A DNA stretch of 64,000 nucleotides from positions 1-64,000 of the forward strand of contig JAFGJR010000006.1 in assembly GCA_016928975.1 (NCBI GenBank), given 5' to 3'. Positions 7,423 to 18,300 of the stretch are shown here, piece after piece; position 1 is the stretch's first letter; the number at the start of each line of letters is the position of its first letter. The translations under genes and the position numbers were made by a program. A model generated the notes under the pieces. The model was not told the DNA's origin, ran no database searches, and saw nothing but the letters and a program-made list of their open reading frames with translations. Source of the stretch: Sedimentisphaerales bacterium (GTDB lineage Bacteria; Planctomycetota; Phycisphaerae; Sedimentisphaerales; SG8-4).

Positions 7423-9687
7423 ATGGCTGGTCCACGGTCTCACATCCTCGTGATCGTTTTGCTCTTGGCATGTGAGCTTCCCGCGTGGGGCCAGGCCGCA
7501 ACCGCCTCTCCAGAGGCGCAAGTCGTTCCGCCCGCCCAGGTCGATCAGGAACTCGTCCTCATCAAGGATCACCTGCTCAACAACAAGGACGCCGCCACAA
7601 GGATCAGCGCCGCCACGGTTCTACTGTTCAAGGAGGATCCGGCGGCGAGGAAGCTCGTCCTGGAGATTCTGATGCGGGGGGAGAATCCGACGGCCAGGAC
7701 AGCGATCTGCAACGCGCTGGAGCGAGCGCGTCGAGATCCCAAGCCGCTCAAGGACAAGGAAGATTTCCTCCAGCCTTTGCTTGGCATCCTCGGCACGGAA
7801 GCAGATCCGAGCGTCGCTCGGTCGGCGGCAGAGGCCACGCTCATGTTCAGTTATGATCAGGTGCAGGGCGGCTTGGAGAAGATCGCCGGTGACGTCCAAA
7901 TGCCCGCGGCGGTCCGGGACAATGTGATCTACGCGCTGCAATTGCACCCTGACAGAAGGGCCGTGCTCAAACTGATCAGCCTGCTTGGCGATTCCGACCG
8001 CGAGGTGGCCCGAGCCGCCGGAGTGGCGCTGACCTTCCTTGGGATATCCCTTCCCGAGGATGAGGAAGGACGCCGGCGGGGCATCAGTGAGATCGAGCAA
8101 TTGACGCCGGAAGCCTATCTGCGCAAACGGCTGGTTCGTAGCGAGACCGATATTCGGACGTTGAAGGCTGGGATGCAGATGTGGCAGGACTACTATCTCA
8201 GCAGCCTGAGCGATTGGTATGGCTCGCTGGCCGATGAGACCGCCAAGATCGCTTTCCTCACGGAACGTCTCAAGGCCCAGGAACCGGAGATCAAACTGTG
8301 GGCTCTCGACCGGATCGAGCAGTTGAAGAAAGGTACAAGCAAGCCCAAGCTGTCGGAGGACTTCGAGAAGACGCTGCTGGGGCTGGTTTCGAGCAAGAAC
8401 AGGCAGGTACGGCTGAGGACGGCCCGAGTGATGGCCCTGATGTGGGAGTTGAACGCCGCCCAGCGGCTTCTTGGACAGTTGCAGGTCGAGGATGATGGCG
8501 ATGTGCGGCATGAGCTGTTTGTCGCACTTGGCGGCGCCTGCTATTACGCGTCTCTGGATACCTCCCCGTTCAAGATTCCTGACGAAGTGCGCAAAGAGAC
8601 CCTCGAGTGGGCGGTTCGGTTCCTCAACGAGCAGCGTGCAGAACGGGTGCGAAGCGGCGCGGATGTCATTCGTAAGCTTTTGACACAGAACGGCTTGAAG
8701 GCAGAGGAGGTGAACAAGTACCTGGCATCGCTGGGGCAGAGATACCAGCAGGTTGCCTCGGAAACAGACCGTGCCGTGCGCAGCGACTTGCTTGGCGCGA
8801 TGGCCGGGCTGTGTGCCCAGAGAAGCGCCTGTCGGCTGCAGGCGGCGCGATTGTATAGCCCCCTGTTTGAGCAGGGACTGACGGATAGCGCGGAGGCTGT
8901 GCGTCAAGCTGCAATAGACGGGCTCGTAAACATTGACAGTGTGGCTGCCCTCAAGAGGCTCAGAAAAGGCCTTGTGGATGATCCCAGCGCGTCTGTTCGG
9001 GCGAAGGTAATCAACTTGGCCGGCGAGTCCGGCGTTGCCGAAGATCTGGACTGGCTTTCGAAGAAACTGGGCGTCCCCAGCGATGGGGAGGCGGCCTGGC
9101 AGGCTTCACTCAAGGTGTTCCGGCGTTGTGCGATGGATGTCCTGGCAACGTGGAGCGCCGCATTCACGGCCCCGCCGCTCCAGGAGAAGCTCTCCGTGGA
9201 CCAGCGGATCGCCTACTTCATGCTGGTCGAACAAAGGGCCCAGACGGAGAGTAGACCGGACGTGCTCGCCGAGGCGCGAAGGCGACTGGCCCAACTGTAT
9301 GCGACCAGTGGGAATTTCAAGCAGGCGGACGATTATCTCAAGCTCATCGAGGAGACTGCGGAAGATCCCAAGGAGAAAGAGCGCATATTATCAGACCGCC
9401 TGGGTGTCTGTCTTCGTTGGCCGAACCTGGACATGGTGGGCGAGATCGTCGACACGTACCTCTCGGTGGGCGACTTGACTGATGATAGTGCGATCGCCCG
9501 GTCCATCGATGGATATCTGAAGGAGCCTCCGTCGGGCGCTGATCCGAACGCTTTGATAGAGAGACTTAGCCGTATCAAGGTCAAAGATCCCGATGCCCGT
9601 CCCGGTTGGCGTGGGTTGGTTCAGCGATGGGGCAAGCCCGTGGCCCGGGCCCGAAAGGGCGGGGAGACGGAGGGGGTCAACAACTGA
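7423..9687 (+). CDS. Exported HEAT-repeat protein
   Basis: The 754-residue product begins with a signal peptide (ILVIVLLLACELPAWGQA) with a likely cleavage after AWG-QA. Most of the rest is alpha-helical repeats of HEAT type: for example DAATRISAATVLLF, NPTARTAICNALERA, DREVARAAGVALTFLG and DSAEAVRQAAIDGLVNID. The last 150 residues (ATSGNFKQADDYLKLIEE and after) look more like TPR. Such proteins serve as scaffolds in the planctomycete cell envelope, but no specific role can be read from the sequence. It is monocistronic: a probable promoter precedes it and a T-rich region follows. Confidence 0.8.
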   Translation: MAGPRSHILVIVLLLACELPAWGQAATASPEAQVVPPAQVDQELVLIKDHLLNNKDAATRISAATVLLFKEDPAARKLVLEILMRGENPTARTAICNALERARRDPKPLKDKEDFLQPLLGILGTEADPSVARSAAEATLMFSYDQVQGGLEKIAGDVQMPAAVRDNVIYALQLHPDRRAVLKLISLLGDSDREVARAAGVALTFLGISLPEDEEGRRRGISEIEQLTPEAYLRKRLVRSETDIRTLKAGMQMWQDYYLSSLSDWYGSLADETAKIAFLTERLKAQEPEIKLWALDRIEQLKKGTSKPKLSEDFEKTLLGLVSSKNRQVRLRTARVMALMWELNAAQRLLGQLQVEDDGDVRHELFVALGGACYYASLDTSPFKIPDEVRKETLEWAVRFLNEQRAERVRSGADVIRKLLTQNGLKAEEVNKYLASLGQRYQQVASETDRAVRSDLLGAMAGLCAQRSACRLQAARLYSPLFEQGLTDSAEAVRQAAIDGLVNIDSVAALKRLRKGLVDDPSASVRAKVINLAGESGVAEDLDWLSKKLGVPSDGEAAWQASLKVFRRCAMDVLATWSAAFTAPPLQEKLSVDQRIAYFMLVEQRAQTESRPDVLAEARRRLAQLYATSGNFKQADDYLKLIEETAEDPKEKERILSDRLGVCLRWPNLDMVGEIVDTYLSVGDLTDDSAIARSIDGYLKEPPSGADPNALIERLSRIKVKDPDARPGWRGLVQRWGKPVARARKGGETEGVNN

Positions 9688-9997
9688 CGACAGCCTCCGC
9701 TGCCGTTGGCGCGGTGTGTAGGGCTGGGAGCTGGTGGACAGGCTGGTTCCAACCGTGAACCGTGCGAACGGAGCAGCTTTTTTCAGTTTTTTTGCTTTTT
9801 TGTATTTGCACTGACGGGGTGGCTGTCTTATATTCACTGGTTTACAAGTAGACGCACGAATCGGATGGTATGCCTTGCTGTTATCGCATGTGAGAGATGC
9901 GAGAGGGTGAGGTTTGTCTTTATCTGTAGGCCGGGTCTGTGATCCGTGCCCTGCGCGGGCGGTTTGGACAACGCGCGGCCGGTCGACAGCAGGGAGC
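9688..9997 (+). other. Intergenic region between HEAT gene and tRNA-Thr
   Basis: No gene is visible. Two short hairpins (9745-9761, GGTTC/GAACC; 9760-9771, CCGT-gcga-ACGG) are followed by three T tracts between 9778 and 9803 and may end the HEAT-gene transcript, though the spacing is not classical. A good promoter for the tRNA-Thr/tuf transcript lies at 9806-9834. About 160 bases of leader follow before the tRNA. Confidence 0.55.
9806..9834 (+). promoter_or_regulatory. Promoter of the tRNA-Thr/tuf/secE/nusG block
   Basis: TTGCAC at 9806-9811 and TATATT at 9829-9834 are separated by exactly 17 bases, directly upstream of the first tRNA of the translation block. Confidence 0.6.
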
Positions 9998-10070
<73 letters not shown>

Positions 10071-10207
10071 CAGTGTACGAGTATCAAGACGAAGCAGTCG
10101 GCAAAGGCTGCGTCTTGGTTTTCGGTTGACTACCGAGGTATCTGGCAGGAGACCATAAGGACATGCAAGTAGCTCCTAAGAAAGCAGATTTGGAGGTTTA
10201 GTTAAAG

Positions 10208-11434
10208 ATGGCTAAAGCAGTATTTGAACGGACCAAGCCTCACGTTAACGTTGGCACGATTGGGCATGTGGACCACGGCAAGACCACGCTGACGGCGGCG
10301 ATGACGAAGGTCATGGAGCTCAAGGGACTGTCCAAGTTCAAGTCCTATGATGAAATCGCCAAGGCATCAGAATCGCAGGGCCGCCGCGACGCGACGAAGA
10401 TCCTGACGATCGCCACGGCGCACGTGGAATACGAAACAGCGAATCGCCATTACGCCCACATCGACTGTCCAGGCCATGCTGACTACGTCAAGAACATGAT
10501 CACGGGCGCCGCCCAGATGGACGGCGCGATCCTCGTGGTCAGTGCCTATGACGGTCCTATGCCTCAGACCCGCGAGCATATCCTTCTGGCCCGCCAGGTG
10601 AACGTGCCGAAGGTCATCGTGTTTCTGAACAAGGTGGACCTCGTGGACGATCCCGAGTTGCTGGACCTGGTCGAACTGGAGATTCGAGAGCTTCTCAACA
10701 AGTACCAGTTCCCGGGCGACGACACGCCGGTGATCCGCGGCAGCGCCATCAAGGCAATGAAGGCCGAGACGATCGATGATCCGTCCTGTACGGCGATCGT
10801 CGAGTTGCTCAAGGCCATGGATGAGTACATTCCCGTTCCCAAGCGCGAGACCGAGCTGCCGTTCCTGATGCCTGTTGAAGACGTGTTCAGCATCAAAGGA
10901 CGCGGCACGGTCGGCACGGGCAGAGTCGAGCGAGGCAAAGTCCGCGTCGGCGAGGAAGTTGAAATCATCGGCTTGGCCATGGACACCCGCAAGACCGTCG
11001 TTACAGGCGTGGAGATGTTCAATAAGACGCTGGATGAAGGCCAGGCCGGGGACAACATCGGCGTGCTGCTCCGCGGTGTCGAGAAAAAGGACCTCGAGCG
11101 CGGCCAGGTGATCGCCGCCCCCGGTAGTATTACGCCGCACACCAAGTTCCATGCCCAGGTGTACGTGTTGACCAAGGACGAAGGCGGCCGGCACACCCCA
11201 TTCTTCCCCGGATATAAGCCGCAGTTCTACTTCCGCACCACCGATGTCACGGGCGGTGTGCTCACGCTCATGAGTGAGAGCGGCAAGGCTGCCGAGATGT
11301 GCATGCCTGGCGACAACATCTTGATGGACATTGAGATCATCTCCCCGATCGCTATGGAAGAGGGGCTGCGATTCGCGATTCGAGAAGGGGGCCGTACAGT
11401 CGGTGCTGGTGTCGTGACCAAAGTCATTGCCTGA
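10208..11434 (+). CDS. tuf: Elongation factor Tu, planctomycete type with altered switch I
   Basis: EF-Tu carries aminoacyl-tRNA to the ribosome as a GTPase. G1 is GHVDHGKT, G3 is [15 protein letters not shown] and G4 is LNKVDL; domains 2 and 3 are intact to the C-terminal [12 protein letters not shown]. At 408 residues it is longer than the usual 394-400. The nearly invariant effector loop (ARGITI) is replaced by a longer stretch [19 protein letters not shown] that keeps the Mg-contacting Thr but lacks Arg-Gly. I recall similar loops (RDxTKTVTIA) in Rhodopirellula-type EF-Tu, so this is probably a lineage trait. GGAGGT precedes the ATG at 10208. No second tuf lies between fusA and rpsJ. Confidence 0.96.
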   Translation: MAKAVFERTKPHVNVGTIGHVDHGKTTLTAAMTKVMELKGLSKFKSYDEIAKASESQGRRDATKILTIATAHVEYETANRHYAHIDCPGHADYVKNMITGAAQMDGAILVVSAYDGPMPQTREHILLARQVNVPKVIVFLNKVDLVDDPELLDLVELEIRELLNKYQFPGDDTPVIRGSAIKAMKAETIDDPSCTAIVELLKAMDEYIPVPKRETELPFLMPVEDVFSIKGRGTVGTGRVERGKVRVGEEVEIIGLAMDTRKTVVTGVEMFNKTLDEGQAGDNIGVLLRGVEKKDLERGQVIAAPGSITPHTKFHAQVYVLTKDEGGRHTPFFPGYKPQFYFRTTDVTGGVLTLMSESGKAAEMCMPGDNILMDIEIISPIAMEEGLRFAIREGGRTVGAGVVTKVIA

Positions 11435-11447
11435 GTGACGCGTTTTT

Positions 11448-11618
11448 ATGGCAAAGAAGAAGAGCAAGAGAGAATATGTCTGGCTGGAGTGTTCCGAGTG
11501 CAGCCAGCGAAACTATAGGACGGAAGTCAGTGTCGCCGAGGGCTCGCCGAAGCTGGAATTGAAGAAGTTCTGCGCCAAGGAGCGTAAGCATACACTCCAT
11601 AAGCTCCGGCGCAAATAG
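11448..11618 (+). CDS. rpmG: Ribosomal protein L33
   Basis: The 56-residue protein MAKKKSKREYVWLECSECSQ to HTLHKLRRK is L33 of the 50S subunit, located near the E site. The first zinc knuckle CSEC is present. The second, normally CxxC, is FCAKERKHT, so one of the four ligands is replaced (Cys to Glu), suggesting a weakened or absent zinc site. It sits 13 bases after tuf and before tRNA-Trp, the standard position. Confidence 0.94.
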   Translation: MAKKKSKREYVWLECSECSQRNYRTEVSVAEGSPKLELKKFCAKERKHTLHKLRRK

Positions 11619-11654
11619 GGTTTACAGCCGCTGATTCAGCGGAGCAATGGCAAT

Positions 11655-11728
11655 AGGCCAGTAGCTCAATTTGGCAGAGCGTCGGTCTCCAAAACCGAAG
11701 GTTGGGGGTTCAATTCCCTCCTGGCCTG
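11655..11728 (+). tRNA. tRNA-Trp (anticodon CCA)
   Basis: The 74-base cloverleaf has acceptor AGGCCAG/CTGGCCT, D stem GCTC/GAGC, anticodon stem TCGGT/ACCGA with loop CTCCAAA, and T stem GGGGG/CCCTC with loop TTCAATT. The discriminator is G. It lies between rpmG and secE, its common place. Confidence 0.95.
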
Positions 11729-11783
11729 GTGTTGGCGGGGTGTCTCAGTGCCTCGCCGATCTGAGTTGGCAGGATTGCAGCCT

Positions 11784-12167
11784 ATGTCGATGCAGATTTA
11801 CAAGCCCGGACAGGGCAAGTATACACGGTTGATCAGCGGGGTTTCCGTTGCCCTGATCGTGGCGATCGGGTGCTGGCGGCTGTATGAGCGGCTGGCCGCC
11901 ACAGACTGGAGCCCGTGGATTGTGTTCCTCGTCCCCCTGGTGGTCTTCTGCGTCATAGGTGTGGGCATCTACTGGTTGCTGAACAAGCAGTCCGTAGCGG
12001 ATTTCCTGATCGCCTCGGAAGGCGAGTTGAAGAAGGTGAACTGGTCGAGCAAGAAGGAAGTGGCTGTCTCGACGTTTGTGGTGATCGTGGTTGTCGTGCT
12101 AATGGCGGCGTTGCTGGGAGCCACCGACATGGTTTTCCAGCTCGTCTTCGATAAGTTGCTCGGGTAG
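11784..12167 (+). CDS. secE: Preprotein translocase subunit SecE
   Basis: A 127-residue inner-membrane protein with three predicted membrane segments: LISGVSVALIVAIGCWRLY, WIVFLVPLVVFCVIGVGIYW, and a C-terminal hydrophobic helix after the conserved amphipathic SEGELKKVNWSSKKEV. It therefore resembles the three-helix E. coli form rather than the minimal one-helix form. SecE clamps SecY (encoded at 36959). The start at ATG 11784 is preferred over the in-frame 11748. Confidence 0.92.
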   Translation: MSMQIYKPGQGKYTRLISGVSVALIVAIGCWRLYERLAATDWSPWIVFLVPLVVFCVIGVGIYWLLNKQSVADFLIASEGELKKVNWSSKKEVAVSTFVVIVVVVLMAALLGATDMVFQLVFDKLLG

Positions 12168-12371
12168 TGCCGGGAAGGAACCTGGTATCGATCCTGGAGG
12201 GAGCGTCTGCCGGCCGGTGCCCGGGCGGGCTCGAGCCGGCGGCTGCAAAGGCGGAGGCGGGGAATCGGAGTATTGTCGGGAAGTTTTCTTGTATTTGTAC
12301 ACGGCATCGGTGCCGGGGTACACACGAAATAGCGTAGAGTGGCTCTTGCGGCAGGGACCAAAGGCATTGGA

Positions 12372-12914
12372 ATGCGTTGGTACGTATTGAGAGTGGCAGC
12401 TAACAAGGAAATGCAGGTCAAAGAGGCCCTGGAGCGCAAGACCGAGCAGGAGGGCCTCAAGGATGTGATTGGTCGGATCGAGGTCCCCACCGAGCAGATC
12501 AAGCGCATCCGGGCTGGCAAGCAGACCGTGCACAAGCGAAAGCTGTATCCCGGCTACGTATTCATGGAGATGCAGACAACCGACGACGGTCGCGTCCCGG
12601 AGAGAGCGTGGTTCACGATCAAGGGCACAGGGGGAGTCGGCGATTTCATTGGCACGGAAGGGATGCCTACCCCCATGCGTGACACGGACGTGGCCAAGAT
12701 GCTGCTCGACGCGGAAAAGCCCGAGGAGGCCCCGAGCATCAAGGTGGAATTCAAGAAGGGCGACCACATCAAGATCCGGGAAGGGGCGTTCGAGAATTTC
12801 GAGGGTACCGTTGATTCGATCGATTCGGAGCGGGGCATCGTCAAGGTGATTGTGACGATCTTCGGGCGAAGTGCCCCGCTCGACATCGAGTACTGGCAAA
12901 TTGAGAAGATCTGA
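12372..12914 (+). CDS. nusG: Transcription termination/antitermination factor NusG
   Basis: The 180-residue protein starts MRWYVLRVAANKEMQVKEAL, the NGN domain that contacts RNA polymerase, and ends in a KOW domain (KKGDHIKIREGAFENFEGTV). NusG couples polymerase to ribosomes and Rho. The ATG at 12372 matches the family start; the upstream in-frame start at 12339 would add 11 unrelated residues. About 200 bases separate it from secE, more than elsewhere in the block; they hold GC-rich hairpins but no gene. Confidence 0.94.
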   Translation: MRWYVLRVAANKEMQVKEALERKTEQEGLKDVIGRIEVPTEQIKRIRAGKQTVHKRKLYPGYVFMEMQTTDDGRVPERAWFTIKGTGGVGDFIGTEGMPTPMRDTDVAKMLLDAEKPEEAPSIKVEFKKGDHIKIREGAFENFEGTVDSIDSERGIVKVIVTIFGRSAPLDIEYWQIEKI

Positions 12915-12977
12915 CGCTGGGATTCCCGGCGTCCTTCAACAGGGTTCTGCAGGACGGCTGTAAGACAAGGGTAGAGA

Positions 12978-13406
12978 ATGGCAAAGAAGGAAGTGGCGAC
13001 CAAGATCAAGTTGCAGGCCCCGGGCGGACAGGCCACGCCGGCGCCGCCGATTGGACCGGCTCTTGGGCAGCACGGAGTCAACATCGGGCAGTTCGTCTCC
13101 CAGTTCAATGACAAGACCAAGGAGTACAAAGGCACGATCGTGCCTGTGGTCATCACGGTATACACCGACAGGAGCTTCACCTTCGAAGTGAAAAGCCCTC
13201 CAGCGGCCGTGCTGCTCAAGCAAGCGGCGCAGATTGAGAAGGGTAGCGGCGTTCCAAACAAGGAGAAGGTCGGGAAAGTAACGGCAGAACAGGTTCGCAA
13301 AATCACCGAAACCAAGTTCAGAGACCTCAATGCGTACAGCCTGGAGCAGGCGGAGAAGATCATCCGAGGCACCGCTCGCAGCATGGGGGTGGAGATCGTC
13401 GATTAA
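12978..13406 (+). CDS. rplK: Ribosomal protein L11
   Basis: A 142-residue protein with the thiostrepton-region motif [15 protein letters not shown] near the N-terminus and the RNA-binding C-terminal domain ending RSMGVEIVD. It forms the GTPase-associated centre with 23S rRNA and stimulates EF-Tu and EF-G. It is first in the L11-L1-L10-L12 set. Confidence 0.97.
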   Translation: MAKKEVATKIKLQAPGGQATPAPPIGPALGQHGVNIGQFVSQFNDKTKEYKGTIVPVVITVYTDRSFTFEVKSPPAAVLLKQAAQIEKGSGVPNKEKVGKVTAEQVRKITETKFRDLNAYSLEQAEKIIRGTARSMGVEIVD

Positions 13407-13451
13407 GGCGGTTCTGGCGGTCACGTTTTCGAGAGAAATGAGACATCAGGT

Positions 13452-14129
13452 ATGAGGACCAAGAGCAAAAGACACAAGAAAGACGAACAGAAGGTTAGCG
13501 ATGCGCCCGTCAGCGTCGGCGAGGCTGTGGACAAGCTCAAGTCGTTCGAATCGGGCAAATTCGACCAGACTATCGAGTGCGTGATGTGGCTGGGCATCGA
13601 CCCGAAGCAGGCGGACCAGCTCATACGAGGGTCGCTGTCTCTTCCTCACGGCGTGGGCAAGCAGAAACGGGTGATCGCTTTCTGTGACGACACCCTGGTG
13701 GAGGCGGCCAAGAAGGCGGGAGCGATCGAGGCTGGCGTGGACGACTTGGTCAAGAAGATCACCGATGGCTGGTCGGACTTCGACGTGGCCATCGCGTCTC
13801 CCAAGGTGATGGGTAAGGTCGGCAAGCTCGGGCGCGTTCTCGGTCCGCAGGGCAAGATGCCTTCGCCTAAGAACGGCACTGTGACGGACGATGTCATGAC
13901 AGCCGTCAGTGAGTTTGCCGCCGGCAAGATCGAATTCCGCAATGACACCGGGGGCAACGTGCACGCGGTCGTCGGAAAGCAAAGCTTCGACAAGAAGAAG
14001 CTGGTCGAGAACATTGATGCCTTTGTGAACCATATCAAGAAGATCAAGCCAACCTCAGCAAAAGGAACCTACATCAAAAAGGTGTGCCTGTCGGCGACGA
14101 TGAGTCCCTCCGTGCAGATCATGGTCTGA
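13452..14129 (+). CDS. rplA: Ribosomal protein L1
   Basis: A 225-residue L1 with the two-domain fold and the signature [21 protein letters not shown]1 forms the mobile L1 stalk at the E site and represses its own operon in many bacteria. The N-terminal lead-in ([12 protein letters not shown]) is rich in basic residues. It starts 45 bases after rplK. Confidence 0.97.
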   Translation: MRTKSKRHKKDEQKVSDAPVSVGEAVDKLKSFESGKFDQTIECVMWLGIDPKQADQLIRGSLSLPHGVGKQKRVIAFCDDTLVEAAKKAGAIEAGVDDLVKKITDGWSDFDVAIASPKVMGKVGKLGRVLGPQGKMPSPKNGTVTDDVMTAVSEFAAGKIEFRNDTGGNVHAVVGKQSFDKKKLVENIDAFVNHIKKIKPTSAKGTYIKKVCLSATMSPSVQIMV

Positions 14130-14220
14130 CGACGGGCCGGCAGAGTGGCCGGGTACCAGGCCCGACTCGCGTTTTTTCCTGAACCGATACGAGGACAAAT
14201 CGGGTTCAACGGGAGAGAAG

Positions 14221-14754
14221 ATGAGCAAGTACGTAAAAGAGTTGCTGCAGTCCCAGTTAGAGAAGAGAGTCGAGAACGAGGGAATTGACGATTTCGTGGT
14301 GCTGACGACCAAGGGAGTGGGAGGCGTTGACAACAACGTCATGCGTGGTGCCTTGAAGGAAAAAGGCATTCGGCTGTTGGTCGTGAAGAATTCCCTGTTC
14401 CGAAAGGTCCTGCAAAAGGGGAAGATGGAGCCGGCCGTAGAGCTGTTCAACGGTCCATGCGCCATCGCCTATGGCGGAGACAGCATCGTCGACGTCGCCA
14501 AGGAGATACTCGAATGGGTCAAGAAGCTGCCCGTGATGGAGGTTCGGGGGGCCTATGTGGATGGATCCGTCTACGATCAGGCAGGGGCGACGCAGTTGTC
14601 CAGGATGCCGACCCGCATCGAGCTTCAGGGCAGGATCGTCAGCAGTATTTGTTCGCCCGGCAGCGTGCTCGGCGGCATACTGACCGGTCGGGCCAGCGTC
14701 ATCGCGAGCTGTCTGAAGACGATCATTGAGAAGGCTGAAAGACAGGCTGCCTGA
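14221..14754 (+). CDS. rplJ: Ribosomal protein L10
   Basis: A 177-residue L10 with [20 protein letters not shown] and [11 protein letters not shown] in the rRNA-binding domain and a C-terminal helix that anchors L7/L12 dimers. The ATG at 14221 is preceded by GGGAGAG. The 91-base gap upstream and the 134-base gap to rplL are typical places for L10-mediated control, although I see no clear conserved leader structure. Confidence 0.95.
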   Translation: MSKYVKELLQSQLEKRVENEGIDDFVVLTTKGVGGVDNNVMRGALKEKGIRLLVVKNSLFRKVLQKGKMEPAVELFNGPCAIAYGGDSIVDVAKEILEWVKKLPVMEVRGAYVDGSVYDQAGATQLSRMPTRIELQGRIVSSICSPGSVLGGILTGRASVIASCLKTIIEKAERQAA

Positions 14755-14888
14755 GACGGCGCGAGGTTAGTCCCTTCGATCGAATATCAGCAATTACCAA
14801 CGGTTCGTGCGGCTGCCCCGAAAGGGTTAAAACGGGACGGCGAAGTCCTGGCTACCGGCGAACGAGGAACGTATAGGAGTACATACAC

Positions 14889-15299
14889 ATGGCGGACGAA
14901 GCAAGACAGTGGAGCGGTGCGATCCAGGAGCTGGGTGACAAAATCGTGGCCCTGACCTTGATGCAGGCCAAGGAGTTGGCGGATTACCTGAAAGATGTGT
15001 ACGGGATCGAGCCGGCGGCCGGCGCCGCCGTGATGGTGGCCGGTCTGGCCCAGGCGGCAGGGGCTCCGGCGGAGGCGGAGGAGGAGAAGACCACTTTCGA
15101 TGTCATTCTGACCGGATTCGGCGACAAGAAGATCCAGGTCATCAAGGAAGTGCGAGCTCTCACCGGTCTGGGACTGAAAGAGGCAAAGGACCTGGTGGAA
15201 GCCGTGCCGAAGCCGGTGAAGGAGGGTATGGGCAAGGACGAAGCCGAAGCAGCGAAGAAACAACTCGAAGCGGCCGGAGCTACGGTTGAACTCAAGTGA
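14889..15299 (+). CDS. rplL: Ribosomal protein L7/L12
   Basis: A 136-residue stalk protein that recruits translation GTPases. The N-terminal dimerisation domain ([22 protein letters not shown]) is joined by an alanine-rich hinge to the C-terminal domain ([21 protein letters not shown] to GATVELK). It is about 12 residues longer than usual at the N-terminus ([16 protein letters not shown]). Confidence 0.96.
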   Translation: MADEARQWSGAIQELGDKIVALTLMQAKELADYLKDVYGIEPAAGAAVMVAGLAQAAGAPAEAEEEKTTFDVILTGFGDKKIQVIKEVRALTGLGLKEAKDLVEAVPKPVKEGMGKDEAEAAKKQLEAAGATVELK

Positions 15300-15390
15300 A
15301 GCTGAGGCGTATCTTCTGAGTATAGTGAGTGTGCGCCAAGACACAAGATCACAGAGGCGAGTGCTGATTCCCTTACCAGAGGAGCATTAG

Positions 15391-18300
15391 ATGGTTGCGC
15401 AGACCGTTCGCAATTTCGGCAGAACGCAGGACGGCGTGGACATTCCCGACCTCGTGGCGGTGCAGCGGGTCAGTTACGACCGCTTCCTGCAGATGGACGT
15501 GCCGCCTACCAAGAGAGCGGATGCCGGGCTGGAGGCTTTGTTCCGAGAGATCTTCCCCATTGAGAGCTACGACAAGAAGATGCTCTTGGAATACCTGTAT
15601 TATGAGCTGGAGAAGCCCCACTATACGCCCCTGGAGTGCAAGCAATTGCGCCTGACGTACGCGTATCCGTTGAAGATCCATTGCCGGTTGCGTTCCGAGA
15701 GCGGGTCGGACCTGGCCGAGCAGGCGATCTACCTGGGCGAGATGCCCGTGATGATCGGCGGCGGCGAGTTCATCGTCAACGGGGCCGTTCGCGTGATCGT
15801 CAGTCAGCTCCATCGCAGTCCCGGCGTGGACTTCCTGATCGAGAGCAAGGAGGGTGACCGTGTCCTCCACGGCGGGCGAATCATTCCCGAGCGCGGAAGC
15901 TGGATCGAGATCGGCGTCACCCAGAAGGACATCCTGGTCGTGAAGATCGACCAGTCGAGCAAGATCCCCGCGACGGTGTTCCTGCGAGCCATCAATCCGG
16001 AGTACGGGACCACGGATGCGATTCTGCGTCTGTTCTACACCCCCAAGACGGTATCTGCCAACAAGCTGACGCCGGAGATGTGGGCGGCCAGCCCGATCGT
16101 GGACACCACGACCGGGGAGATTCTCGTCGATGCCGCCTGCCAGATCGGGGACAAGGTGTCCGTGATCCAGCAGAGCGACATCAAGAAGATCGAGGTCATC
16201 GAGCCGGTCCGCGATGCAATCATCATGAACACCCTCGGCGAGGATGATTGTGAGAATCACGACCAGGCTTTGCTGAAGTTCTACATGCGCCTGCGTCCCG
16301 GCAACCCGCCGAATCAGGAGAAGGCCCAGACGTTTTTTGCCGAGAAGTTCTTCGATGCAAACCGGTACCGCCTGGGCAGAGTCGGGCGGTTCCGTCTGAA
16401 CCGCAAGTTCGGCCAGTCCGTCGATGAAAATGAGATGACGCTGCGTCCTGAGGACTTCCTCAATACGATGAAGTACATGCTGGCGCTGCGCAACAATGAA
16501 GGCGAAGTCGACGATATCGACCACCTGGGCAACCGGCGTCTTCGCACGATCGACGAGCTGGCGGCCGACGAGATTCGCAAAGGGCTGCTCAAGCTGCGTC
16601 GCACGGCCCAGGAGCGCATGAGCATCAAGCGGGAAGCCACGGAGGCCCCCCGCGTGGCCGACCTGATCAACTCCAAGAGCGTGGCCAGCAGCATCAATTA
16701 CTTCTTCGGCCGCGGCGAGCTGAGCCAGGTCGTCGACCAGACGAATGCCCTGAGCCAGTTGACCCATGAGCGACGTCTGTCCGCCCTGGGACCCGGCGGC
16801 CTGAACCGGAGGCGTGCCGGTTTTGAAGTGCGCGACGTGCACATCAGCCACTACGGGAGAATCTGCCCGATCGAGACCCCGGAGGGGACCAACATCGGCC
16901 TGATCTCATCTCTGGCGATCTTCACCACGATTGACGAGTACGGCTTCCTGCTGAGCCCCTATCGCAAAGTCAAGAACGGCAAGGCCACCGACGACATCCA
17001 GTACCTCCGCGCCGACGAGGAGATGCGGGCCGTGTTTGCACCGCCCAGCGCAGTCGATCCCGACACGCACAAGATCTACGAGAACGTGGTTCTGGCGAGA
17101 AAGTCGGGAGAACTGGCCCAGACGACGCGCGATGAGGTCGATTATGTCGATGTCTCGCCGAAGCAGATTGTCGGCGTCTCCGCGTCGCTGATTCCGTTCC
17201 TGGAGCACGACGACGCCAACCGGGCCCTGATGGGATCGAACATGCAGCGGCAGGCGGTCCCGCTGCTGAGGACCGAGGCGCCGCTCGTGGGCACCGGCAT
17301 GGAAGAGGTCGTCGGCAGGAACTCGAGCATGGTCGTGCGAACCCACAGTGGCGGTACAGTCACTGCGGTCGATGCCACGCACATCGTGGTCAACCACACG
17401 GACGAATACAAGCTGGACAAGTTCATCGGTCTCAATGAGCGCACCTGTCTGAACCAGACTCCGATCGTCAAGCTCGGTGAGAAGGTCAAGGCTGGACAGA
17501 TCATCGCCGATGGCGGCGGCACGTCGCATGGCGTTCTGGCGCTCGGAAGAAACGTGCTGGCCGCGTTCGTGTCCTTCGATGGGTTCAACTTCGAGGACGC
17601 GATCATCGTCAGCGAGAAGCTCGTCAAAGACGACAGCTTCACCAGCATTCACATCGATGAGTTCACTGCGGAGGTCCGCGAAACGAGACTGGGCAAGGAG
17701 GAGTTCACCCGCGACATTCCCAACGTCAGTGAAAAGGCGTTGCGGAACCTGGATGACCAGGGCATTGTCCGGGAAGGCACGCGAGTTTGTCCCGGGGACA
17801 TTCTCGTGGGCAAGGTCGTGCCCAAGAGCAAGGTCGAGCTGACGCCGGAGGAGAAGCTGCTTCATGCCATCTTCGGCAGGGCGGGCGAGGACGTCAAGAA
17901 CGACTCGCTCGAGCTGCCCAGCGGCTACGAAGGCGTGGTCATCAAAACCGAGTTGTTCACTCGACGCGGCGCCGGCGGCGACGACCAGAAGAAGACTCTG
18001 GCCGACGAAGTCAAGAAGTTCGAAGCTGAGATCAAGACGAGAGAATGCACAATCTTCCGGCAGATGACCGAGGCGATCCACAAGAGCTTCGAGGTCAACA
18101 TCGTCGACCCGTCCACGCGGCAGAAAGTCGGCGCCAGCGAGGACGACGAGGTCATCTACGAGCAGATCGAGAACTTTGATATCAAGTGGGTGAAGCCTGC
18201 CTCCGCACGGGAGGACGTCCAGAAGCTCGTGAGCAAGTTCTGGGCGCGGATTACGGAGCTTGAGGAGGACAAGGCGCGTCGGATTGAGCGGATGAAGCAC

